From positions 992,001-1,056,000 of the forward strand of contig CAWCCQ010000001.1 in NCBI GenBank assembly GCA_963794215.1: DNA of 64,000 nt, in the 5' to 3' direction. This DNA comes from DATKRB01 sp963794215. GTDB taxonomy: Bacteria; Actinomycetota; Acidimicrobiia; Acidimicrobiales; RAAP-2. Below the pieces are notes generated by a model, which did no database searches, was not told the origin of the DNA, and was given only the letters and a program-made list of their open reading frames with translations. Shown in pieces: positions 42,518 through 51,547 of the stretch. Made by a program: the position numbers and the translations under genes. Position 1 is the stretch's first letter. Every line of letters starts with the position of its first letter.

Positions 42518-43390
42518 TCAGCTGGCCAACCGCTCGCGCCAAGACCGTTTGGGCTCCCAGCCGAACAGTCGCCGCGCCTTGGCGCTGCTGATGCCGCTGG
42601 CGTCCTCTCGCTCGAGCGTCCGCAGCGCGGGAGCGGCGTCACCGTAGGCCGCCCGGAGCAGCTCGGCGAGGGGCCGACCCATGAAGTTGTCGGGCTGGGC
42701 GCCGTAGACGACCTCGTGGCCCGGGGTGCTCGCCTCGCTGGCCAGGACAATGAGGTCGGCGAAGTCCTCCACGTCCACGTAGGACCAGAAGTTGGGGAAG
42801 GGCCCCACGGGCCGGTGTTGCGCGCCAGGCACGACGTTCTCGTAGTCGGCCGGCGATAGGACGAGGGACGGCCGGACCGAGACCGCAGTGGCGTCGCTGC
42901 GACGCACGAGGGCATCGCAAATCTGCTCGCCGACGGCCTTGGATAGCGCGTAGGCGTCCTGTGGCCGGACGGGCAGGTCCTCGTCGGCGGGCAGGTAGTC
43001 GGGTAGGAATGGACGTTCCGCGGACACGAACCCTGGGACCGTCTCGCTCGAGATGTAGACGAGCCGGCCGACGCCGGCCTGTGCGACGGCTTCGGCGACG
43101 TGAAAGTTTGCCAAGGTGTTGTTGGCAAAGATGACCGACGCGGGGTCATGGGAGGGATCGGGAATGCCGGCGGCGTGCACCACCACCTCGGCCCGGCTCT
43201 TCATCACGGTGCCGATGCAGGCGCCGTAGTCGGTGAGGTCGGCCCGGATATAGGGAAGCGTGCCCGACGGCAGGGGTCCGTAGCCTGCGGGTCCGATGTC
43301 GCTCAACGTCACCCGGTGTCCGGCCGCCCGCAAGGCGGTGGCCGCGTAGGACCCCACCTTCCCTCGCGCGCCGGTTATCAGCACTCGCAT
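42518..43390 (-). CDS. NAD-dependent epimerase/dehydratase family protein
   Basis: A 290-residue extended SDR. ATG 43390 has GAGGAGG upstream. The cofactor loop is TGARGKVG (about 6-13), and the catalytic Tyr-x3-Lys pair reads YALSK in DAYALSKAVGEQI. Loops GIPDPSHDPASVIFANN and VYISSETVPG are usual for NDP-sugar epimerases and for related reductases. It is convergent with the PilZ gene and lies 96 bases downstream of the GNAT gene on the same strand. A nucleotide sugar substrate is plausible but not proven. Confidence 0.85.
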   Translation of the reverse strand: MRVLITGARGKVGSYAATALRAAGHRVTLSDIGPAGYGPLPSGTLPYIRADLTDYGACIGTVMKSRAEVVVHAAGIPDPSHDPASVIFANNTLANFHVAEAVAQAGVGRLVYISSETVPGFVSAERPFLPDYLPADEDLPVRPQDAYALSKAVGEQICDALVRRSDATAVSVRPSLVLSPADYENVVPGAQHRPVGPFPNFWSYVDVEDFADLIVLASEASTPGHEVVYGAQPDNFMGRPLAELLRAAYGDAAPALRTLEREDASGISSAKARRLFGWEPKRSWRERLAS

Positions 43391-43486
43391 CGGATCCTCC
43401 TCGCTTCGAACAGGCAGCCAGGACTCCGAGCCGCCATTGGCCGAGGGGCGACCAGCGCAACGTGGCGGCGCGATGGTGTCGACTGG

Positions 43487-44461
43487 TCACGGCCCCATCA
43501 CCGCCGTCGCGCGCTCGCCGCCCGCCACCACCTCGCCTTCGGCTAGGACATACCGACTCGTCGCCACCCGCAATTTGTAGTCGTGCTCGCCACGACCGAG
43601 GTCGATCGTCGCCAGGCCGCGCTGCGCCGCGAGATCGGCGAGATCGAGCAAGAGGATGAGCCCGGGCGAGTAGGCACCCAGCGCGGGATCGTAGGCCGTG
43701 AACCACCACGAGAGCCCATGAAGCCCGCCCAGCCCGAAGTGGACTGCGGCGAGCTCCCCCCCGGCTCGGGTGGTGGCCAAGAGTCCAGCACAGGTGACCT
43801 GGCACGTACCCCGAAGGTCGTCGAGCGCAGCTCGGATCGATCGATGCTCGAAACGGTCCCACGTCCCGGTGGCAATGTACTGCGCCGACTTCCACGCCAC
43901 GAGCGCCTCGAACGGCTCTGCTCCCCGCTCCGCCCACTCGGTGGTGACGGGACCGACCTCGCGGCCGAGCTTGCGTCGCCGGCGACCCACCTGCGCCAGG
44001 ACGTCCTTGGAGATGGTCGACACGGCAGCGAGGAATGCCTGATAGCCCCCAGACAGATCGATCACTGGAGAGGCATGCAGGGCGCGGTGGTAAGGAGCGA
44101 ATGCCGACTGCTCGCTGCGCAAGTGGTCGAAGCGCCAAGTGGTCAGACCGCTCGAGCGAACGAGCCAGAGGGGATCCCACTCGAGGTCAGCTCGGCAGAC
44201 GAACGCCTGAGCGTCACAGATGCCGGCCCCGATCGGGCCGCCTATCCCCTCGGAGCCGACCTGAAACGCGAAGAACCCGGCCAACCCTTCGCTGTCCTCG
44301 ACCACTGCGACTCGTGCGTCGTCGCGAGCCCGGCCGACCGCCAGCGCGAAGTCGGGCGAGAGAAAGGGGCTGGACAGCGCCGCCTGATCCTGTTGCAGGG
44401 CCCGCCAGGCCGACACCTCGAGCGGTCCCAGCTCTCCTGGCGGGACAACGGACACTTGCAC
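43487..44461 (-). CDS. GNAT-type acyltransferase (CelD/BcsL-like, Acetyltransf_6)
   Basis: A 324-residue protein from GTG 44461. It has two GNAT-like halves; the second (about 165-300) contains FEALVAWKSAQYIATG and the acceptor block AVHFGLGGLHGLSWWFTAYDP, followed by DLGRGEHDYKLRVATSRY, the hallmark D-x-G-x-G-x2-x2-Y-K motif of the CelD/FemAB-like family. These proteins N- or O-acylate sugars or peptides at the cell surface. It is divergent from the glycosyltransferase/PIG-L pair, suggesting a common glycoconjugate pathway. Confidence 0.82.
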   Translation of the reverse strand: MQVSVVPPGELGPLEVSAWRALQQDQAALSSPFLSPDFALAVGRARDDARVAVVEDSEGLAGFFAFQVGSEGIGGPIGAGICDAQAFVCRADLEWDPLWLVRSSGLTTWRFDHLRSEQSAFAPYHRALHASPVIDLSGGYQAFLAAVSTISKDVLAQVGRRRRKLGREVGPVTTEWAERGAEPFEALVAWKSAQYIATGTWDRFEHRSIRAALDDLRGTCQVTCAGLLATTRAGGELAAVHFGLGGLHGLSWWFTAYDPALGAYSPGLILLLDLADLAAQRGLATIDLGRGEHDYKLRVATSRYVLAEGEVVAGGERATAVMGP

Positions 44462-44594
44462 GTCAGCGGCTCCGTCGCCATCGGCCGCCGGCCGAGTGCG
44501 TTCCCCGGCTCGGTAAGGTGAGCCGGGCTGTCACAAGGGGGCAGCATAGAGGGACCTGAATTCTAGGTAGCCGCATCTCGACGAAGGGAGGGGC

Positions 44595-45608
44595 GTGCGA
44601 CACCTCGTGATCGGCATCCCGGCGCGCAATGAGGCGGCCACCATCGGGCCGTTGAGCATCGCGTTGGATGTCGCCGCATCCCTGCTCGGGGAGATCGCCA
44701 CGGTCGAGCAGGTGCTCGCCTACCAGGACAGCACCGACGACACGCTCGGTAGCTTCGTAGCGGCCTCGGGCCGTGGGCCCCGGCGCGTGCTGCGGTCCCC
44801 GGTCGGCACGTTAGGGAAGGGTCGCAATGTCGCGCTGTTGGTCGAACATGCCATTGCCGTCGGGGCCGACCTCCTCCTGGTCGACGGCGATCTTCGCGAC
44901 CCGGTCGCGGGCAACTTTGCCAGGTTCGTGGCCGCCGGGTACGACAATGGGTGGGACATGGTATTGCCCCTATGGTGTCGACCCTGGGGGCACGCCAACA
45001 CCACGAACTACCTCACCGTGCCGGCCGTGCGCGCGCTGTTTGGGGCGGAGGTTCGCCAGCCGCTCGCGGGTCAGCGGTTGCTGGCACACGGGTGCCTCGC
45101 TCGTCTCGACACGCGGCACCTCCCCAATGACTACGGCATCGACATCGCCCTGACCATGGCCGTGCTCGAGGCTGGAGGGCACCTGGGTCAGGTGATCGTG
45201 CCGCGCATCGAGCACGACGATCGCCAGCTCAACAGCGACACGATCATGGTCGAGGTAGCACGAGCCCTGCTCGAGCGGGTGAGCGGCGGTCCAACCAAGG
45301 ACCGCTCGGATGTCACCGTTCCCGTCGGCTACGCCCGCCGCTTGGGATGGCCCGACGGACCGGTGCAGCCGGCCAGACCCGGTCGCGCCACCGCCGCTCG
45401 GAACCCGCGCCGCGCCTGGCTGGAGGCCCTCGCCTCCGCGGTGCGTGGTGCCGCCGATGGGCTCGATCCCCACGAACTGGCAAAGGGGCTGATCCATCCG
45501 TTCTTCGACCACGCCGACTGGCGCCGGAGGGCGCCACGTCCCGAGGTCGACGAGGCGGAAGGCTATGTGTGGGAGCTCGCCACGGATCTCACCGCCCTGC
45601 TGGCATGA
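44595..45608 (+). CDS. Glycosyltransferase, glucosyl-3-phosphoglycerate synthase-like (GT2/GT81 fold)
   Basis: A 337-residue GT-A protein from GTG 44595 with GGAGGGG upstream. It begins with VIGIPARNEAATIGPL, has TLGKGRNVALL near 72-82 and the metal/NDP-sugar-binding DGD at 97-99, then QPLAGQRLLAHG, which resembles the acceptor-side 'QPLAGE' of GpgS/MpgS. Such enzymes transfer glucose or mannose to 3-phosphoglycerate or a related acceptor. It overlaps the PIG-L deacetylase by ATGA. An N-acetylhexosamine donor would fit a coupled deacetylase, but that is inference. Confidence 0.82.
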   Translation: MRHLVIGIPARNEAATIGPLSIALDVAASLLGEIATVEQVLAYQDSTDDTLGSFVAASGRGPRRVLRSPVGTLGKGRNVALLVEHAIAVGADLLLVDGDLRDPVAGNFARFVAAGYDNGWDMVLPLWCRPWGHANTTNYLTVPAVRALFGAEVRQPLAGQRLLAHGCLARLDTRHLPNDYGIDIALTMAVLEAGGHLGQVIVPRIEHDDRQLNSDTIMVEVARALLERVSGGPTKDRSDVTVPVGYARRLGWPDGPVQPARPGRATAARNPRRAWLEALASAVRGAADGLDPHELAKGLIHPFFDHADWRRRAPRPEVDEAEGYVWELATDLTALLA

Positions 45609-46384
45609 CGCGAGCCGTCGTCGTGGCTCCCCATCCCGACGACGAAGTGCTCGGCACCTCGTCGGTACTGCGCCACGAACCAGTCACCGTGGTGCACGTG
45701 AGCGACGGCGTGCCACCCTGGACCGATCCGTCTGAATCGCAGAGCTTGGTCGGTCGGCGCCAAGCGGAGTGCCAGGCCGCGTGGGAGGCTCTCGGGGCAC
45801 AGGTCGGCGAGGTCGTCCGCCTGGGCTTCGCGGACCTCGCCGTGTGGCGCTCCGTGCGCCAGCTCGCAGCGGTGCTCACAGAGGTGGTCGGCGCGTTGGA
45901 GCCGACCTCGATCCATGTACCGGCCTACCAGGGTGGTCACCCAGATCACGACGCCACCTACGCGGCCGCCTTGCTGGCTCGGTGGGCGACCGGTGATCGG
46001 CACCGCTGGATCGTCTACAGCCTCTATGGCTACGACGTCGATGGCAGCTTCTCATTAGGTGCCCTCGATCCCATCCGGTATCCCGGTGCAGCCCGGCTCA
46101 CCGAAACGGCGCCGGACCTCGAACGCAAGGCCGTCGCCCTTAGCTGCTTCAGCAGCCAGCTGCGGGGCGGATCGATCCTGCAGCGCTGGCTCGACGCTCC
46201 GGCGGCCGAGCACGTCGCCCCAGCACCTCTGTCTCTGCCCGTCGAACCCGACACCTGCTTCTATGACGACGAGCTGGACTTCGCTCGGTTCGGAGTGACG
46301 TCACCGGCCGTGCGAGCCATGCTCGACCGAGAGCTGGCCCTGGCCGGGTACGGCCTCAGCGCGGAGCCCGACGGGCGACCCTGA
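45605..46384 (+). CDS. PIG-L/LmbE family deacetylase
   Basis: A 259-residue zinc hydrolase that removes N-acetyl groups from sugars (MshB, BshB, GlcNAc-PI deacetylase fold). Zinc motif APHPDDE holds His10 and Asp13, and GGHPDHD holds His115 as third ligand. ATGA overlap with the glycosyltransferase shows that they act together; a divergent GNAT acyltransferase 133 bases away completes a transfer-deacetylate-acylate set like that of mycothiol synthesis. It is not MshB itself by gene context: neither mshA nor mshC is here. Confidence 0.88.
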   Translation: MTRAVVVAPHPDDEVLGTSSVLRHEPVTVVHVSDGVPPWTDPSESQSLVGRRQAECQAAWEALGAQVGEVVRLGFADLAVWRSVRQLAAVLTEVVGALEPTSIHVPAYQGGHPDHDATYAAALLARWATGDRHRWIVYSLYGYDVDGSFSLGALDPIRYPGAARLTETAPDLERKAVALSCFSSQLRGGSILQRWLDAPAAEHVAPAPLSLPVEPDTCFYDDELDFARFGVTSPAVRAMLDRELALAGYGLSAEPDGRP

Positions 46385-46814
46385 AGTGCCCCTCTGCGGG
46401 GGGTCGTCGGGCGTCATCTCGGGCGAGATCCCCAAAATCCACAAGATGCCCACGTTTGAGCGCAGCCCGCCGGGCACGACGCGACTCCAGGCGCCTCGCT
46501 CAGCCACAGGCCGGGTCGCTGGGCAAGCCCGCAGACGTGAACACCCCTGTCTCGCCCTCGGGCCTTGCGGCGTCCGAGCGGCGAGTCCCAATGGCCGATG
46601 CGGCACCCCTGGGGGCCAGGACTGTCCGCAGAGGGCCCTAGCTACTGGCTCATCGTCTTACTCTAAGCCTCTAGTTAAACGTTAGAGTCTTTCAAGCACC
46701 CCGTCGTTCCACTCGGAGCCCCGCTGCACTCACTCCAAAGGCATCTCGGGTTCGACGGTACTGATCGGCGGCACGAGGCCTTCACGGGATCCGGGCTGCG
46801 CCTTCGAGACCTCG
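46385..46814. other. Intergenic stretch without a recognised gene
   Basis: About 430 bases between the PIG-L gene and the end of the double CoA-transferase gene. Frames are open in several phases without family matches. The only structure noted is an AT-rich inverted repeat: ACTCTAA (46660-46666) and TTAGAGT (46682-46688), with a 15-base loop, in a patch of unusually low GC. It could be a bidirectional terminator between the convergent genes or a regulator site. Confidence 0.45.
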
Positions 46815-48794
46815 TCAGGGCTGCCGCCCCATCACCTCGGCCGTGTGCTCGCCAAGGTCGGGTGCTCGCTCCCCAAAGGCGCTGCGAGACAGCGGCCATG
46901 CGGCGGGTTCACGAACGGCGTAAAACCGTCCAAACTGGGGGTGGGACACCTCGGCCCACAAGCCGTTGGCCCGTACCCACTCGTCGGTGGCCAACTCCTC
47001 GTAGGCGAGAACCGGTGCCTCGCCCGAGGGCGTCCGCGCCCACCACCGGTCTGAACGCTCCTCGAGGCTCCCGACGCTCAGGTTGGACGAGCGGCCTTCG
47101 CACTGGGTGGCCTCGGCGACCTGAGCCAGCAGGGAGTGCTGGGCCATAGACGTGGTCACCAGCTGCCCTGTTCCTGCGTGGCCACGATGCACGAGTGCCG
47201 CGAGGGTGCCCAGTGCGGCCAATGTCGCAGTGCCGATGTCGTGCACCAGCCCCACGCTGATGCCAGCGTCGATCGCACCGCTCATGGCGCCGACCATCAT
47301 GTCGAACCCGGGCATCGTCGCCATCGGCCCGGTCTCGCCCCAGGCCCGGATCGCCGTATGGACGAGGCGGGGGTTCGCCGCGAGCAGCTCGCGTCCTGAG
47401 ATCCCCAGTCGCTCCGCTCCACCGGGACGGAAGTTCTCCATGACGACGTCCGCCCGACGAGCCAGCTCATAGAGCGCTCGCCGACCCTCGTCTGACTTTA
47501 GGTCGATGACCGCGCTGCGCTTGCCTCGGTTCACCGCGAAGCTCGAGAGCGGAACGCTCCGGTACGGGTCGCCCCCAGTGGCCTCGATCTTCACGACATC
47601 GGCGCCCATGCCGCTCAGCAGCATGGGACCGAATGGCCCGGCGATGAAGGTCCCCAGGTCGAGGACCTCGATCCCGGCGAGCGGGCCGGACAAATCCTCC
47701 GACGCACCTGGTCGCTGATCATCGAGGGTCCGGACAGGTCGATCCCCCCAGCGCGGCGGCCCGGTCGTCGCCAGGCGAAGCGGACCAGTCGGCGTCTCGG
47801 AAAAGGAGATCGGCACGGCGGGCATGACCACAGGTCCGTATTCGGGATGCTGGAGGGTGGTCCGCATCCCGGCGTCCGCAACGATCTCACTTGCGAGCCA
47901 CTCCGACGTCGTTGCAACGACGGCCGAGGGAATGCCGGCCCGTTGGAGCAGCGAGACCCAGTGCTCACGTGAATCGGTCGCGAAGAGCTCGGTCAACCGT
48001 TCGGTTATGGGACCAGCGACCTCGGGCAGCGGCAACCGCTCGTATGCGCCATCGAACCCGGGGAGCACGAGGAGGTCCATGAGGTCCAGCGCCTCCAGCG
48101 CCTCGAAGAAGAAATGCGGGGCGAGCGGACAGAAGGCAAAAGGCCGGCCGTCTCGATCGGCATAGAGCCGGTAGTTGGGCATCCCTCCCACCGCGGCCCG
48201 TTCGATGCCGTACATGAGGGTGGCCACATAAAGCGCTCCGAGCGCATGGAGGCCCGAGACGACAACGCCTTGGCCCCTCCCCACGAGCTCGCGTCCAACG
48301 AGTCCGGCCAGCGCGGCAGTCGCTCCCTGCAGACCCTGCTGGTACGCGACGACGGGAGCGGGGAGGACGCGCGGGCCTCCGGGCGCCCAACACGCGCCGA
48401 TCACCGCCGCCTGCAAAACGGGGTCGGGCGGGAGGTCACTCCAGCGGCCGATGGCTCCCCCCGCAGGCAACCACACGTGGACGACCTCGGGGTTGATCGC
48501 CTCGACGCCCGAAGCGTCCAACCCGGCTGACGCCAGCTCCGTGGCGCCAGCATCGACGATGACGATGTCCGCGCCCGAGATGAGCCGCCGCACCGCAAAG
48601 TGGCCCTTCTCGTGGTCGACGAGCAGCTTTCCCCGGTTCCAACACAAGGCTCCACGCTCGCCCGACCAGGGACCACCACCAGGCGGCTCGATCTTGATGA
48701 CCTGGGCACCGAGGTCGGCGAGGTACATCCCCGCGGTGGCGCCCCCGATCCCGTCGGCGAGCTCGAGGACACGGATCCCAGCGAGGGGTCCCAT
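46815..48794 (-). CDS. CoA-transferase family III, tandem two-domain fusion
   Basis: A 659-residue protein with two CaiB-type domains head to tail. Domain 1 (1 to about 355) starts MGPLAGIRVLELADGIGG, and has DLGAQVIKIEPPGG and YRLYADRDGRPFAF. Domain 2 (about 370-659) repeats the start as SGPLAGIEVLDLGTFIAGPF, with GADVVKIEATGGDPYR, ENFRPGG, and RAWGETGPM; its conserved acidic residue lies in GLVHDIGTATLAALGTLAAL. Domain 2 is about 290 residues, shorter than a full unit, lacking much of the small domain. Family III enzymes form interlocked dimers; a fusion would enforce an asymmetric pair. An ArsR-type gene lies 73 bases upstream on the same strand. Confidence 0.85.
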   Translation of the reverse strand: MGPLAGIRVLELADGIGGATAGMYLADLGAQVIKIEPPGGGPWSGERGALCWNRGKLLVDHEKGHFAVRRLISGADIVIVDAGATELASAGLDASGVEAINPEVVHVWLPAGGAIGRWSDLPPDPVLQAAVIGACWAPGGPRVLPAPVVAYQQGLQGATAALAGLVGRELVGRGQGVVVSGLHALGALYVATLMYGIERAAVGGMPNYRLYADRDGRPFAFCPLAPHFFFEALEALDLMDLLVLPGFDGAYERLPLPEVAGPITERLTELFATDSREHWVSLLQRAGIPSAVVATTSEWLASEIVADAGMRTTLQHPEYGPVVMPAVPISFSETPTGPLRLATTGPPRWGDRPVRTLDDQRPGASEDLSGPLAGIEVLDLGTFIAGPFGPMLLSGMGADVVKIEATGGDPYRSVPLSSFAVNRGKRSAVIDLKSDEGRRALYELARRADVVMENFRPGGAERLGISGRELLAANPRLVHTAIRAWGETGPMATMPGFDMMVGAMSGAIDAGISVGLVHDIGTATLAALGTLAALVHRGHAGTGQLVTTSMAQHSLLAQVAEATQCEGRSSNLSVGSLEERSDRWWARTPSGEAPVLAYEELATDEWVRANGLWAEVSHPQFGRFYAVREPAAWPLSRSAFGERAPDLGEHTAEVMGRQP

Positions 48795-48867
48795 CAGGGC
48801 GTAGCGAGAAAACCCAACGGAGACAGCTTCGAGGACGGTCGGATCTGCGGCCGGCTGGTCGCCTGCA

Positions 48868-49293
48868 TCAGCCGGGTCCCCTCACGGCAACCCTGGGAAC
48901 CGGTGAGGAGGGAGACACGAGCTCCAGCAAATGGCGGATCACGTCGTCGACGAGCTCGTAGCGAATGATCCGTCCATCGCGACGCGTCGTCACAACGCCC
49001 GATGCTCGCAGGAGACGCAGAGCCTGGGAAACCGTCGTGTGGTTCATGTCCACGGCCGTGGCCAGGTCGGTCACGCTGATCGGTCCGGCTCCAGCGATGC
49101 ATAACAAGAGGCTGAGCCGGCTGGGGTCGCCGACCAGGCCGAAGCGATCGGCCCAGAGTGCGACCGCGTCCGTGTCGCCCAAGGCGTCGATCGCCTGACA
49201 AACGCGCTCGTCATCCAGGATCCGCCGGTTCGCGCGATCGGCGGGAACGCGGTGCACGTGACCATGCTGGCACACAAGCCGATACCTGCGCAT
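48868..49293 (-). CDS. ArsR/SmtB-type metalloregulator, possible cobalt/nickel sensor
   Basis: A 141-residue winged-helix repressor. The recognition region is SVTDLATAVDMNHTTVSQAL, followed by LRASGVVTTRRDGRIIRYEL (wing). The N-terminal extension has CQHGHVH (residues 8-14), and the last helix VDDVIRHLLELV has Asp and His residues; NmtR-type nickel/cobalt sensors use N-terminal and alpha-5 residues of this kind. Its start is 30-odd bases from the cobalamin riboswitch on the opposite strand, next to B12 and NiCoT genes, so metal-dependent repression is likely. The metal is inferred from context only. Confidence 0.8.
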   Translation of the reverse strand: MRRYRLVCQHGHVHRVPADRANRRILDDERVCQAIDALGDTDAVALWADRFGLVGDPSRLSLLLCIAGAGPISVTDLATAVDMNHTTVSQALRLLRASGVVTTRRDGRIIRYELVDDVIRHLLELVSPSSPVPRVAVRGPG

Positions 49294-49313
49294 TTGCTCA
49301 TATTTGACGGCTG
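49280..49313 (-). promoter_or_regulatory. AT-rich repeat over the ArsR start, possible operator
   Basis: On the minus strand CAAAT-ATGAG-CAAAT lies at and just before the ATG at 49293, in AT-rich sequence for this genome. It is a candidate autoregulatory site or part of the promoter. There is no typical 12-2-12 ArsR palindrome. Confidence 0.25.
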
Positions 49314-49324
49314 GTTCGCACGGA

Positions 49325-49475
49325 CCTACGGTGACGCTGCTTCGGTCGAGGACCGAGGTGGTGCAGATGCAGCGAAGTCCGGTGAGAACCCGGCGCTGTC
49401 CCGCAACGGTGGTCCCCTTTCAGGGGCGAGTCCGGTCGCCTGCTCTGCATCGACGAAAGAGCTCTCGCAGGAAGG
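49325..49475 (+). promoter_or_regulatory. Cobalamin (adenosylcobalamin-type) riboswitch
   Basis: The conserved core is visible: AAGTCCGGTGAGAACCCGG (49374-49392) followed by CTGTCCCGCAACGGT, the B12-box region of class I riboswitches, and GAGTCCGGTCGCCTGC downstream (49428-49443), the counterpart of the usual G-x-C-A-G-x-x-A-C-C-T-G-C. A GCTGC...GCAGC stem (49336-49373) precedes it. It lies in the 250-base leader of the BtuC-like gene, so the ABC importer is probably repressed by cobalamin. Ends are approximate. Confidence 0.93.
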
Positions 49476-49546
49476 GCGGTTCGTGGCGGACTTCAGGGTC
49501 GTGTCGCTGATCTCACGTTCTCCGGTCGCTCGACGGAGGATGACCG

Positions 49547-50720
49547 ATGCCTGAGGGTGACGCACACGTGCCCACCCCAGTTGCTGCACACCCCGAGTCG
49601 CCGATCGCTCGGCCGTCGGAGGCTGCCTCCGACCCACCCGTGGCGGTTCATCCGAGCGCGGCGGTGCGGCCGCTCGCCTTTGCGCGGCGTCGACGCGATC
49701 GCCTTCCGCTGTGGGTGGTGTTGGTCGCCTGCGCCCTGCTGCTGGTCGTAACCGTCACCCTAGGGGTGGGTATCGGGTCAGTCTCGCTGAGCCCGCGCGG
49801 TGTGGCAGGTCATCGTGGACCATCTCGCCGGCCATCCGAAGAACACGGTGGCTGACGAGATCGTCTGGGACATTCGCCTGCCTCGGGTCCTGCTGGCGGC
49901 GGTGGTCGGGGCGGCGCTCACCACGGCGGGCACCGTCGTCCAGGCCCTGGTCCGCAACGCGTTGGCCGACCCGTTCCTCCTCGGGGTGTCCTCGGGCGCG
50001 AGCGTGGGCGCCACGGCGGTGCTGCTGTTCGGCGCGTTCGCGTCGTTCGGTGTCTGGGCGATCTCGGTGGGCAGCGTGCTCGGAGCCTTGGCCGCCATGG
50101 CGACGGTCTTCCTGGTCTCGAGCAAGGGCCGCCAGCTGGCTCCTACCCAGTTGATCTTGTGCGGCGTGGTGCTCTCGGCCCTGTTCGAGTCGGTGACCAG
50201 CTTCTTAATCTTCCGGGGCAACCCCCAGGCCACCCAGTCGGTGCTCTTCTGGTTGCTCGGATCCTTCGGGAACGCCAACTGGGCCCAGCTGCCCATCCCG
50301 GCCACCGCCCTGGTGCTGGCCATGGTCTACCTGCTCGCCCAAGGACGCTCCCTCAACGCCTTGGCCATGGGGACTGAGCCGGCAGCGTCTCTCGGCGTCA
50401 ACGTGGATGCGCTGCGTCGCAACCTGTTTGTCGTCACCTCGCTCATGGTGGGCGTGGCCGTCGCCGTGAGTGGGGTGATCGGCTTCGTCGGGCTGGTCGT
50501 TCCCCACATCGTGCGGCTGATGGTCGGCTCCGACCACCGCCGAGTGCTCCCCACCGGCGTCCTCTTCGGCGCCTCGTTCATGGTGGTCGGCGACCTGTTG
50601 GCCCGGACCATCGTGGCCCCCCAGGAGATGCCGATCGGGGTCATCACCGCCTTCATCGGTACGCCAACCCTGATCGTACTGATCCGGCGGCGGCCCTATC
50701 TCTATGGGGCCGCCCAATGA
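49547..50720 (+). CDS. BtuC/FecCD-type ABC importer permease, with a frame break near its N-terminus
   Basis: The cobalamin ABC permease moves B12 (or a siderophore) through the inner membrane. ATG 49547, with GGAGG upstream, opens a 75-residue charged N-terminus and first helix (LPLWVVLVACALLLVVTV) that ends VSLSPRG, then runs off in a wrong frame. GTG 49800 opens the rest in the next frame: VWQVIVDHLAGHP, LPRVLLAAVVGAALTTAG, QALVRNALADPFLLGVSSGA, GVSGVIGFVGLVVPHIVRLM, ending at 50720 in an ATGA overlap with the ATPase. One missing or extra base at about 49795-49805 explains it; as written the main frame (306 residues) lacks the first helix. It may be an assembly error. Confidence 0.85.
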
Positions 50721-51523
50721 GCCTCGAGATAAAAGGCCTCTCGGTCGACATCGGTGCTCGGCGCATCGTGAGCGACGTGGACGTCGTGGTGCCCGAGGGT
50801 GCCTTCGTCGGACTGCTCGGCCCAAACGGGAGCGGGAAGTCCACCATCCTCAAAGCCCTCTACCGGGTCCGTCGGCCGGTCGCCGGCCAGCTGCTCTTGG
50901 ACGGGCACGACCTGCTCACCATGCGGCCCAAGGATGCCGCCCGGCGGGTGGCCGTCGTCGCCCAGGAGACGACGGTCGAGTTCGACTTCAGCGTCCTCGA
51001 GATGGTGATGATCGGCCGAACCCCCCACAAGCGAGCCTTTGACCGCGACACCGAGGCCGACCTGGCCGTCGTGCACCAGGCGATCGAGCGAGTCGGTTGC
51101 GAGGCGCTGGCCAACCGGAGCTTCAACAGCCTTTCTGGCGGGGAGAAGCAGCGGGTCCTCATCGCCCGGGCGCTCGCCCAAGGGGCCGACCATCTCATCC
51201 TCGACGAGCCAACCAACCACCTCGACATTCGCTACCAGATCGAGGTGCTCGAACTGGTCGCCGGTCTCGGGATCACCGTGCTCGCCGCCCTGCATGACCT
51301 GAGCCTGGCCGCACTGTTCTGTGACCGCGTCTACCTCGTCACCGACGGCCGCATCGTGATGGGCGGTCCCCCCGCGTCGGTCATCACCACCGAAATGGTG
51401 CGCCACGCCTATGGGGCCGACGTCTTGATCGTCGAGCACCCCGAAAGCGGAACGCCCCACCTGATTCCCCGGCGACCCCGGGTCCCCGGCGGTTCACCCG
51501 TCGCCCCTCCACCGGTCCAGTAG
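50717..51523 (+). CDS. BtuD-type ABC importer ATPase
   Basis: A 268-residue ATPase of the FepC/BtuD class. Walker A is GPNGSGKST (about 35-43), the ABC signature LSGGEKQRV, Walker B LILDEPTNHLD, and the H-loop LHDLSLAAL. The Q-loop reads VAQETTVEFDFSVLE. The C-terminal 35 residues are Pro-rich and dispensable-looking. ATGA overlap joins it to the permease, and 24 bases separate it from the binding-protein gene. It powers import of cobalamin or an iron complex. Confidence 0.92.
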   Translation: MSLEIKGLSVDIGARRIVSDVDVVVPEGAFVGLLGPNGSGKSTILKALYRVRRPVAGQLLLDGHDLLTMRPKDAARRVAVVAQETTVEFDFSVLEMVMIGRTPHKRAFDRDTEADLAVVHQAIERVGCEALANRSFNSLSGGEKQRVLIARALAQGADHLILDEPTNHLDIRYQIEVLELVAGLGITVLAALHDLSLAALFCDRVYLVTDGRIVMGGPPASVITTEMVRHAYGADVLIVEHPESGTPHLIPRRPRVPGGSPVAPPPVQ

Positions 51524-51547
51524 CACCCACCCAGGAAAAGGAAACCC

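Noticed and set aside
45605..46384. Mycothiol deacetylase MshB
   Set aside because: The zinc motifs are shared by all PIG-L proteins, and mshA/mshC are absent; the neighbouring transferase is GpgS-like.
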